Shown here: positions 14,877 through 20,354 of the stretch, piece by piece
How positions within the stretch are numbered: position 1 is the first letter of the stretch
How the letters are laid out: the number at the start of each line of letters is the position of its first letter
From: Lachnospiraceae bacterium
Lineage (GTDB): Bacteria; Bacillota; Clostridia; Lachnospirales; Lachnospiraceae
Assembly (NCBI GenBank): GCA_900751785.1
Contig: CAADSM010000086.1
Coordinates: 1-20,354, forward strand
Length of the DNA stretch: 20,354 bases
Direction: 5' to 3'
Program-made: the position numbers and the translations under genes
Notes under the pieces: generated by a model
Told to the model about the DNA's origin: nothing
What the model saw: the letters and a program-made list of their open reading frames with translations, nothing else
Databases searched by the model: none

Positions 14877-15129
14877 GAAAGATTATATTGAAGAGAGAGC
14901 CGTGGAGATTGCAAATTATATTATAGAGAACAGCGCGACGGTGAGGCAGACGGCGAAGCGGTTTCGGATCAGCAAGAGTACGGTACATAAGGACGTGACC
15001 GAACGGCTCCTCCAGATCAATCCCTCCCTGGCCCGTGAAGCACGCAAGGTTCTCGATATGAATAAGTCGGAACGGCATATACGGGGAGGGATGGCTACGA
15101 GAGAGAAGTATCTTCATCAGCATGGATAG
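14875..15129 (+). CDS. spoIIID: Stage III sporulation protein D, transcriptional regulator
   Basis: Small DNA-binding protein that activates and represses mother-cell genes between the sigma-E and sigma-K stages of sporulation. The 84-aa product aligns without gaps at its N-terminus to B. subtilis SpoIIID (MHDYIKERTIKIGKYI there, here a KDYIEERAVEIANYI start), with a helix-turn-helix at about 22-45 (TVRQTAKRFRISKSTVHKDV) and the conserved RHIRGGMATREKY tail. The start is TTG at 14875, fixed by homology and by GCAGGGGG (14861-14868) upstream; no ATG is available. The start codon lies at the end of a T-tract belonging to a terminator-like hairpin, an unusual arrangement described separately. 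It is a single gene with its own terminator, and shows that the organism belongs to an endospore-forming lineage. Confidence 0.95.
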   Translation: MKDYIEERAVEIANYIIENSATVRQTAKRFRISKSTVHKDVTERLLQINPSLAREARKVLDMNKSERHIRGGMATREKYLHQHG

Positions 15130-15142
15130 AACGGAAAAATGT

Positions 15143-15190
15143 AAAGCGGAAGAAGACTGTACAGGGAATGTGCAGCTGCTTCCGCTTTTT
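15143..15190 (+). terminator. Intrinsic terminator of spoIIID
   Basis: AAAGCGGAAG (15143-15152) pairs with CTTCCGCTTT (15179-15188). An inner CTGtACA/TGTgCAG stem lies in the loop and T residues run to 15190. Confidence 0.85.
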
Positions 15191-15289
15191 GAGTGAAATA
15201 TAAAGCGGCTTGACTGTCTCATTATATGGAAAACAAACTTATATTGTTTATACTATATGTCAAGAAAATCCCAACATATCATATTCCAG

Positions 15290-15318
15290 TTGCACCGCCT
15301 GGACAGGCGGGATATAAT
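15290..15318 (+). promoter_or_regulatory. Sigma-A promoter of the SLC13-type permease
   Basis: TTGCAC (15290-15295), 17-base spacer, TATAAT (15313-15318). The spacer is almost filled by a perfect palindrome, see the next entry. Confidence 0.75.
15295..15310. promoter_or_regulatory. Perfect palindrome in the permease promoter, putative operator
   Basis: CCGCCTG-GA-CAGGCGG, two 7-base arms around 2 bases, between the -35 and -10 boxes. A dimeric regulator bound here would occlude RNA polymerase. The cognate factor is not evident in the window. A second, weaker inverted repeat ATATGT/ACATAT lies at 15255-15279. Confidence 0.55.
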
Positions 15319-15389
15319 AGGACTGTTTGTGCAGCCGGAGGAAGTCTGATCCTGACCGGTGCCGCCGGAGCGGCAGAATGGAGTTTGAT

Positions 15390-16523
15390 ATGAAGTTACT
15401 GAAGATGATATTTAAAAATGAGACAGTTTTCTGCATTTCGTTTCTGCTGGCAGTACTGTCGGCGTTTGTGGTGCATCCGGACCGGATGTATCTGAGTTAC
15501 CCTGATTACCGGACGATCGCGCTGCTGTTCTGCCTGATGATCATTGTCGGGGGATTTCAGTCTCTGGGGATATTCGGGATGCTCGGGCAGTTTCTGCTGA
15601 GAGGAGCGGGGAGCGTCAGAGGGCTTTCGGCAGTTATGGTGATGCTCTGCTTTTTCAGCAGTATGGTGATAACAAACGATGTGGCGCTGATCACGTTTGT
15701 GCCGTTCACGCTTATTGTATTTCGAATGAGCGGGAGAGTGGAACGGGTTCTGAAGCTGGTGGTGCTGGAGACGGTCGCGGCGAACCTGGGAAGTATGGCG
15801 ACGCCGATCGGGAACCCGCAGAATCTATATCTGTATTCCATAGCGGATTTTACGGCAGGGGAATTTGTGCGGGCTGTTCTTCCCTATGCAGGGCTGGCTT
15901 TTGTGATGCTTATGACGGCAGTGCTCATCGAGCGGGACGAGCCGCTGCTGGATGTGGATGTGCGAGAAGAGAATGAGGCTCAGAAAAGACAGATCTTTCG
16001 GGAGATGCTTCCGTTTCTGATCTTGCTGGTGCTTTGTCTGCTCGTGGTGTTCCGGGTACTTCCGTACCAGCCTGTGCTGATCTGTGTGATGTGCGTTGTA
16101 CTGGTGGTAAACCGAAAACTGTATCTGTCTGTAGATTACTTTCTGCTGCTGACATTTTTATGTTTCTTCATTTTTATCGGCAATATGAAGCGGATCCCGG
16201 AGATAAGCAGCTTCCTTATCTCTGTTGTCGAGGGAAGGGAGCTGCTGATGGGGATATTTACAAGCCAGATCATCAGTAATGTGCCGGCCGCGATCCTGCT
16301 GTCGGGGTTCAGCAGCGATCTGTCAGCGCTTCTTACAGGAGTAAATGTAGGCGGGCTGGGGACGCTGATCGCGTCTCTGGCGAGCCTGATATCGTTCAAA
16401 TTCTTTGCGAAGGAGTATCCGGATAAAAAAGGCGCATATATGCTCCGATTTACAATATGGAACGGTATTTTCCTGGCAGTGCTGACCGCAGAAGCTCTTC
16501 TGCTGGGGAAGATTTCCGGATAA
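15390..16523 (+). CDS. SLC13 / ion-transporter superfamily permease (anion permease)
   Basis: A 377-aa integral membrane protein with about 10-11 hydrophobic segments, related to the ArsB/NhaD/CitM/SLC13 ion-transporter superfamily. Visible hallmarks: the ITNDVALITFVPFTL loop in the first half, MATPIGNPQNLYLY (a typical substrate/ion-binding loop), and the repeat-related SQIISNVPAAILLSGFSSD in the second half. The substrate could be a dicarboxylate, citrate, sulfate or another anion; nothing here decides it. ATG 15390 (KLLKMIFKNETVF) is preferred, with GGAG six bases upstream. ATG 15378 and a GTG near 15327 are in frame but add a basic, atypical N-terminus. Stand-alone gene with an operator-like palindrome in its promoter. 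No clear terminator separates it from the next gene, 172 bases away. Confidence 0.8.
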   Translation: MKLLKMIFKNETVFCISFLLAVLSAFVVHPDRMYLSYPDYRTIALLFCLMIIVGGFQSLGIFGMLGQFLLRGAGSVRGLSAVMVMLCFFSSMVITNDVALITFVPFTLIVFRMSGRVERVLKLVVLETVAANLGSMATPIGNPQNLYLYSIADFTAGEFVRAVLPYAGLAFVMLMTAVLIERDEPLLDVDVREENEAQKRQIFREMLPFLILLVLCLLVVFRVLPYQPVLICVMCVVLVVNRKLYLSVDYFLLLTFLCFFIFIGNMKRIPEISSFLISVVEGRELLMGIFTSQIISNVPAAILLSGFSSDLSALLTGVNVGGLGTLIASLASLISFKFFAKEYPDKKGAYMLRFTIWNGIFLAVLTAEALLLGKISG

Positions 16524-16643
16524 AGCAAGGCCGCGGCAGAATCTGCGTCAGACGGATGTTTTTATGTTATATGCTATCCGATAAGGAAGTATGACGCAAA
16601 TCTCAATATACAAGCATGCAAATCACCATAACCGGTCCGATTG

Positions 16644-16652
16644 TGATATACT
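16644..16652 (+). promoter_or_regulatory. Extended -10 promoter of the response regulator gene
   Basis: TGA-TATACT forms an extended -10 element 44 bases before the ATG at 16696. No good -35 box. Confidence 0.5.
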
Positions 16653-16695
16653 GAATGAAATGCAGGTGGTTTCAGAATGGAAATGGAGGCAGCGG

Positions 16696-18228
16696 ATGAG
16701 GATAGCAGCAGTCTTGAGCGGCATGCCGGACAGGGAAGAGATAAGCGGGATGTTAAAGAGAATAAATCCGGAATGTGAGATCGTGGGAACGGCATGTGAC
16801 GGAGCAGCGGGGTATGAGATGATCTGCGCAGTGCGGCCGGAGCTTGTCATCACAGAGGCAGAGATGCCCGGGGGTGATGGGTTTACAATGCTGAGGAAGC
16901 TGCGTGACCGGAAGATCGATGTAAGGGTGATCGTACTTGCGGAGGGGGAGGATTTTCAGCAGGCAAGACAGGCCATTGAACTGAGCGCAGATGGATTTCT
17001 GAAGAAGCCGGTCAGTCAGAAAGAACTGAGAACCGCTGTTGAGCATATTGAGGAAAAGCTGAAGGAAGACAGAGCGGAAGCGGCGGTTTTTACGGCAGAA
17101 AATATTTTTATGAGCTGTATCAACGGTCAGCTGCAGCCGGATGAGAACTTTCATGAGATGACCAGAAAGAGACTGGGATTTACAGTGGAAGATCCCGGAG
17201 CTGTATTTGCTCTTTGGCTCGGCGGCGAATATGAGAAACAGAAAGAGAAGGCCAAAGGGATTCTGGGCGAGGCGAAATGCGCTGGCGGAGGGATGAGCTC
17301 CCGTGTGCTGGAAGCCGGAGCGTGGAACCTTCTGCTGGTAGTTCTCTACCGCATGGAGGAGCCGGGAGCAGAACGCGAATATTTTCGGAAAAAGGTTGTG
17401 CCAAAGCTGTGTGCAGGGCTGGAAGGCGTAGTGGTATGCCTCTGGGCTGAAATGAAGCATCTGACCGAAATGCTGGGTGTGCTGAGAAAAATGCAGCGTA
17501 TGCGGGACTGGAACCTGCTGTTTGACCGGGGAGATCTGATCTGGCAGGAAGAGATCGAACGCCTGGAGACGATGCCGCTCAAATATCCGGCGGATCTGGA
17601 GAGTCAGGTGCGCAGAGCGGTGACGGCAAAGCGCGGGGAGGAGATCAAGAAATGTTATTACCGGCTGTATGATCTGCTTCGCAGAAAGCCATACAGCCCG
17701 GCGGATATGAAGGAATGTCTGATCCGGTTTGATATGGCTGTGCTGAATACATTTAAGGTGCAGCAGGAAATCGAGTCAGAGATCGACGTACAGCGCTGTA
17801 TGCAGGCGATCGCGTCCGCTATGAGCTGGGCGGAAATAAGAGGCGTGACGGAACAGTTTTTCCAGCTCCTGAATTTTGATGCATTTGAGGAAAAAAGCGA
17901 TGAGGGATTGAGCCCTCTCGTGCGGAAAGCCGTGCAGCTGGTCAGAAAGTATTATGATCAGGGAATTACACTGGATGAGATCGCAGAGAGACTGTTTGTA
18001 TCAGAAGAATATCTGAGTACACAGTTTAAGAAAGAGACGGGGGTCGGTTTCAAAGAGACGGTCAGAAAATACCGCATCGAACGGATCAAGGGTCTTCTCA
18101 TTGGAACAAGGCTGAAGCTGAATCAGATTGCAGAGCTGACCGGCTATGCTGATTCGAAGTATATGAGCAGGGTTTTTAAGGAAGAAACGGGGATGCTGCC
18201 GACAGAGTACCGCAAGTCAGCTCATTAA
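16696..18228 (+). CDS. Atypical response regulator with AraC-type DNA-binding domain
   Basis: A 510-aa transcription factor: receiver-like domain (about 1-120), long helical middle region (about 130-400) and a C-terminal AraC/XylS double helix-turn-helix (about 405-505; ITLDEIAERLFVSEEYLSTQ and LNQIAELTGYADSKYMSRVF). The layout is that of YesN-type regulators of sugar uptake, usually partnered with a histidine kinase. The receiver has lost its chemistry: the phosphoacceptor position reads VITEAEMPGGDG with Glu54 in place of Asp, the N-terminal acidic pair is replaced by Leu-Ser-Gly, and the switch Thr/Ser is Ala82; only the Lys before Pro (Lys104) remains. Phosphorylation-independent activity is therefore likely. 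Start ATG 16696 has GGAGG six bases upstream; the frame is open to 16591 but that extension lacks homology. No kinase gene adjoins it, so it is an orphan; targets unknown. Confidence 0.85.
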   Translation: MRIAAVLSGMPDREEISGMLKRINPECEIVGTACDGAAGYEMICAVRPELVITEAEMPGGDGFTMLRKLRDRKIDVRVIVLAEGEDFQQARQAIELSADGFLKKPVSQKELRTAVEHIEEKLKEDRAEAAVFTAENIFMSCINGQLQPDENFHEMTRKRLGFTVEDPGAVFALWLGGEYEKQKEKAKGILGEAKCAGGGMSSRVLEAGAWNLLLVVLYRMEEPGAEREYFRKKVVPKLCAGLEGVVVCLWAEMKHLTEMLGVLRKMQRMRDWNLLFDRGDLIWQEEIERLETMPLKYPADLESQVRRAVTAKRGEEIKKCYYRLYDLLRRKPYSPADMKECLIRFDMAVLNTFKVQQEIESEIDVQRCMQAIASAMSWAEIRGVTEQFFQLLNFDAFEEKSDEGLSPLVRKAVQLVRKYYDQGITLDEIAERLFVSEEYLSTQFKKETGVGFKETVRKYRIERIKGLLIGTRLKLNQIAELTGYADSKYMSRVFKEETGMLPTEYRKSAH

Positions 18229-18277
18229 AAAATTCCACCTTTTTTAGAAATTTCTCCCTTTTCATATTGGAGATTTA

Positions 18278-18286
18278 TGGTATGAT
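18278..18286 (+). promoter_or_regulatory. Extended -10 promoter of the HPr-like gene
   Basis: TGG-TATGAT with no clear -35 box, 68 bases before the ATG. A perfect AGAAATTTCT palindrome (18246-18255) lies about 25 bases upstream and could be a regulator site. Confidence 0.45.
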
Positions 18287-18353
18287 ACCGTTAGCCTGTA
18301 GATGAGACGGGCTGCTTGGATGCATATCTGTGTAAAGAGAGGTGAGATGAATA

Positions 18354-18581
18354 ATGAGTGAAATGAAGATTACATTTAAACATCCGGAAGAAATCCGTGA
18401 GTTTGTGAACACTGTCTCAAAGTATGATTTTGATATGGATATGAGAAAAGGCCGCGTTGTAGTGGACGCGAAATCTTTACTTGGAATTATGCATCTTGGT
18501 CTTAACAGTGTCATGGAGCTGAAGATGCATTCGGATGACTGCGAAGAACTTCAGCGGAAGATTGCGAAGTATGCCGCATAA
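18354..18581 (+). CDS. HPr-like protein with altered phosphorylation loop
   Basis: A 75-aa protein of the HPr fold. From residue 22 it aligns without gaps with B. subtilis HPr (SKYD in both; GRVVVDAKSLLGIMHLGL against GKTVNLKSIMGVMSLGI). Ser41 falls on regulatory Ser46, the HPr-kinase site used in catabolite control. At the catalytic end the GIHARPA signature is missing: His10 is in register with His15, but its context is KHPEEI, with Glu where the essential Arg17 should be, and the N-terminus is five residues shorter. Classical phosphotransfer from enzyme I is therefore doubtful; a regulatory role like that of Bacillus Crh is possible. A GAGGTGAG ribosome binding site lies upstream. Single gene with its own hairpin terminator. 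Confidence 0.75.
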   Translation: MSEMKITFKHPEEIREFVNTVSKYDFDMDMRKGRVVVDAKSLLGIMHLGLNSVMELKMHSDDCEELQRKIAKYAA

Positions 18582-18603
18582 AAATAGAAAATTTAAATGA
18601 AAG

Positions 18604-18640
18604 AAATTCCCGGCGCTAGGATGCGCCGGGAATTTAATTA
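18604..18640 (+). terminator. Terminator-like hairpin after the HPr-like gene
   Basis: AAATTCCCGGCGC (18604-18616) and GCGCCGGGAATTT (18623-18635) pair perfectly over 13 bp with a 6-base loop. The following TTTAATTAATTG is T-rich but not a clean tract. Shortly after, the guaA promoter begins. Confidence 0.7.
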
Positions 18641-18644
18641 ATTG

Positions 18645-18673
18645 TTGTAAAACGGGAGTGTCTCATCTATAAT
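18645..18673 (+). promoter_or_regulatory. Sigma-A promoter of guaA
   Basis: TTGTAA (18645-18650), 17-base spacer, TATAAT (18668-18673). The leader to the TTG start is only about 40 bases, too short to hold a purine riboswitch. Confidence 0.8.
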
Positions 18674-18719
18674 AGAAGAAATAAGCGGTCGAGCGGCCGT
18701 GTTTTACAGGAGGATAACC

Positions 18720-20267
18720 TTGAAAAACGAATTAGTGATCGTCCTTGACTTCGGAGGACAGTACAATCAGCTTGTCGCAAGACGGGTCAGGGAATGTAAT
18801 GTGTATTGTGAAATCTATTCTTACAAAACGGACATTGAAAAGATTAAGGCAATGAACCCGAAGGGGATTATTCTCACGGGGGGACCGAACAGCTGCTATC
18901 TGCCGGATTCACCGACATATACGGACGAGCTGTTCAAACTGGGGATTCCAGTGCTCGGACTTTGCTACGGCGCGCAGCTTATGATGCATGTGCTCGGCGG
19001 CGAGGTCAAAAAAGCAGATGTAAGAGAGTATGGAAAGACAGAGGTCCTGATCGATAAGACAGCGTCCAGGATATTTGAAAATGTGTCTACTCCGACAATC
19101 TGCTGGATGAGCCATTTCGATTATATCGCGCAGACCGCGCCGGGCTTTGAGATTTCCGCGCACACTGCGGACTGTCCGGTCGCTGCGGCAGAGAATGAGG
19201 CGGAGAAGCTGTATGCGATCCAGTTCCATCCGGAGGTGCTCCACACGGCAGAAGGAACAAAGATGATCAACAACTTTGTGAAGAATGTCTGTGAATGCTC
19301 CGGCGACTGGAGAATGGACGCCTTTGTAGAGAGCTCGATCGAAGCGATCCGCGAAAAAGTAGGAGACGGGAAAGTGCTGCTGGCTTTGTCCGGCGGTGTG
19401 GACTCCTCCGTGGCAGCAGGACTGCTTTCAAGGGCAATCGGGAAACAGCTGACATGTGTGTTTGTAGACCATGGCCTTCTCCGCAAAAACGAAGGAGATG
19501 AGGTGGAAGCTGTTTTCGGACCGAAAGGAAACTTTGACCTGAATTTCATCCGCGTGAACGCGCAGGAGAGATATTATGGCAAACTGGCCGGTGTGTCAGA
19601 TCCGGAGACGAAACGCAAGATCATCGGAGAGGAATTTATCCGTGTGTTTGAGGAAGAGGCGAAGAAGATCGGAGCGGTGGACTTCCTGGCGCAGGGAACT
19701 ATCTACCCGGACGTGGTTGAGAGCGGCCTGGGCGGAGAATCCGCAGTGATCAAGTCACATCACAATGTAGGCGGACTTCCGGAGAATGTTGATTTCAAGG
19801 ACATCATTGAGCCGCTGCGTGATCTGTTCAAAGATGAGGTGCGCAAGGCCGGACTGGAGCTGGGGCTTCCGAAAGAGCTTGTGTTCCGTCAGCCATTCCC
19901 GGGACCGGGACTCGGAATCCGTATTATCGGCGAGGTGACCGAGGAGAAGGTGAAGATCGTGCAGGAGGCAGACGCGATCTACAGGGAAGAGATCGCAAAG
20001 GCAGGACTGGATCAAGACCTCAACCAGTATTTTGCGGCGCTGACAAATATGCGTTCCGTTGGAGTTATGGGCGATGAGAGGACCTATGACTACGCGGTTG
20101 CGCTGAGAGCCGTGAGGACGGTTGACTTCATGACGGCTGAGGCGGCGGAGATCCCGTATGAGGTGCTCAATAAAGTGATGAGCAGGATTATCAATGAGGT
20201 GCGGGGGGTTAACAGGGTATTTTATGATCTGACGAGTAAGCCGCCGGGGACGATAGAGTTTGAATAA
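18720..20267 (+). CDS. guaA: GMP synthase (glutamine-hydrolysing)
   Basis: Cytoplasmic enzyme of purine synthesis: converts XMP, glutamine and ATP to GMP, glutamate, AMP and PPi; the last could feed the PPase encoded nearby. The 515-aa protein is full length. The N-terminal class I glutamine amidotransferase domain (about 1-195) shows nucleophile Cys in [11 protein letters not shown] and the His/Glu of IQFHPEV. The ATP pyrophosphatase domain (about 205-390) begins with the P-loop [10 protein letters not shown]. The dimerisation domain ends in the canonical [15 protein letters not shown]. The start is TTG 18720, with AGGAGG six bases upstream and the [18 protein letters not shown]-terminus; the GTG at 18699 lies upstream of that site. 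The 3' end of guaA is a known insertion hotspot for genomic islands. Confidence 0.97.
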   Translation: MKNELVIVLDFGGQYNQLVARRVRECNVYCEIYSYKTDIEKIKAMNPKGIILTGGPNSCYLPDSPTYTDELFKLGIPVLGLCYGAQLMMHVLGGEVKKADVREYGKTEVLIDKTASRIFENVSTPTICWMSHFDYIAQTAPGFEISAHTADCPVAAAENEAEKLYAIQFHPEVLHTAEGTKMINNFVKNVCECSGDWRMDAFVESSIEAIREKVGDGKVLLALSGGVDSSVAAGLLSRAIGKQLTCVFVDHGLLRKNEGDEVEAVFGPKGNFDLNFIRVNAQERYYGKLAGVSDPETKRKIIGEEFIRVFEEEAKKIGAVDFLAQGTIYPDVVESGLGGESAVIKSHHNVGGLPENVDFKDIIEPLRDLFKDEVRKAGLELGLPKELVFRQPFPGPGLGIRIIGEVTEEKVKIVQEADAIYREEIAKAGLDQDLNQYFAALTNMRSVGVMGDERTYDYAVALRAVRTVDFMTAEAAEIPYEVLNKVMSRIINEVRGVNRVFYDLTSKPPGTIEFE

Positions 20268-20354
20268 ATCGAGTTGCTTAAAAAAGCCAGTGTTTATGCG
20301 GGTTTCAGCGATTTCGATTAGTCTTTTGATAACAAATTGATAACAGTCATAGCA
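20268..20354. other. Sequence downstream of guaA with tandem TGATAACA
   Basis: No gene or terminator is recognisable in these 87 bases. TGATAACA occurs twice 11 bases apart (about 20326-20344). On the minus strand one frame stays open across the whole stretch (includes CYDCYQFVIKRLIEI), which might be the end of a gene lying beyond the window, but it is too short to judge. Confidence 0.4.

Noticed and set aside
15243..15282. Minus-strand promoter-like boxes (TTGGGA or TTGACA followed by TATAAA-like sequence)
   Set aside because: Very A/T-rich stretch with no gene downstream on that strand except the 3' end of spoIIID; antisense RNA is possible but unsupported.
18604..18720. Purine (guanine) riboswitch before guaA
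   Set aside because: Leader from the predicted start is about 40 bases and no aptamer-like three-stem core is present; the hairpin there belongs to the HPr-like gene's 3' end.

Overview
The window looks like a chromosomal segment of a spore-forming, anaerobic, gut-type Clostridia, most likely a Lachnospiraceae member. The basis is SpoIIID, a K+-dependent membrane pyrophosphatase, strong AGGAGG-type ribosome binding sites with GTG/TTG starts, a fused EIIBCA trehalose PTS and moderate GC. This is inferred from gene content; no database search was possible. Bases 1-80 are poly-G/poly-C and look like a contig-edge artefact.

Left part (1-5363): the 5' end of a MATE efflux gene runs off the left edge. 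Next is a trehalose module: treC (phosphotrehalase) and treP (PTS EIIBCA) on the minus strand, divergent from the repressor gene treR on the plus strand. The divergent region holds two good sigma-A promoters and three copies of a TTGTTTAAACAA-like palindrome placed on the promoters, so the circuit is readable from the DNA. A strong hairpin lies between treP and treC.

Middle (5364-6473): about 1.1 kb without a long ORF, clearly more AT-rich than its surroundings. It contains a near-consensus promoter, an AT-rich upstream tract, many local hairpins and nested stems, and a strong intrinsic terminator about 750 nt downstream. This is the best candidate for something undescribed: a large structured non-coding or dual-function RNA. 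A 29-codon ORF with an excellent Shine-Dalgarno sequence lies near its 5' end. A promoter for the next gene overlaps the terminator's T-tract.

Right part (6474-20354): a 1053-aa protein (TPR-like N-terminus, about 540 residues of acidic low-complexity sequence, C-terminal AAA+ domain with altered Walker B); glgB; hppA (Na+-pump type PPase); a glyoxalase-family gene on the minus strand; spoIIID; an SLC13/ion-transporter-superfamily permease; an orphan AraC-type response regulator whose receiver domain lacks the phosphoacceptor aspartate; a small HPr-like protein with a remodelled active-site loop; and guaA. Nearly all are single-gene units, several with recognisable promoters and terminators.

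Themes: carbohydrate supply and storage (trehalose uptake, glycogen branching), energy conservation from pyrophosphate, sporulation control, and several signalling proteins with degenerate catalytic sites. The spoIIID start region is notable: a sigma-E-like -10 element, a terminator-like hairpin, the ribosome binding site and the TTG start codon are interleaved within about 40 bases.
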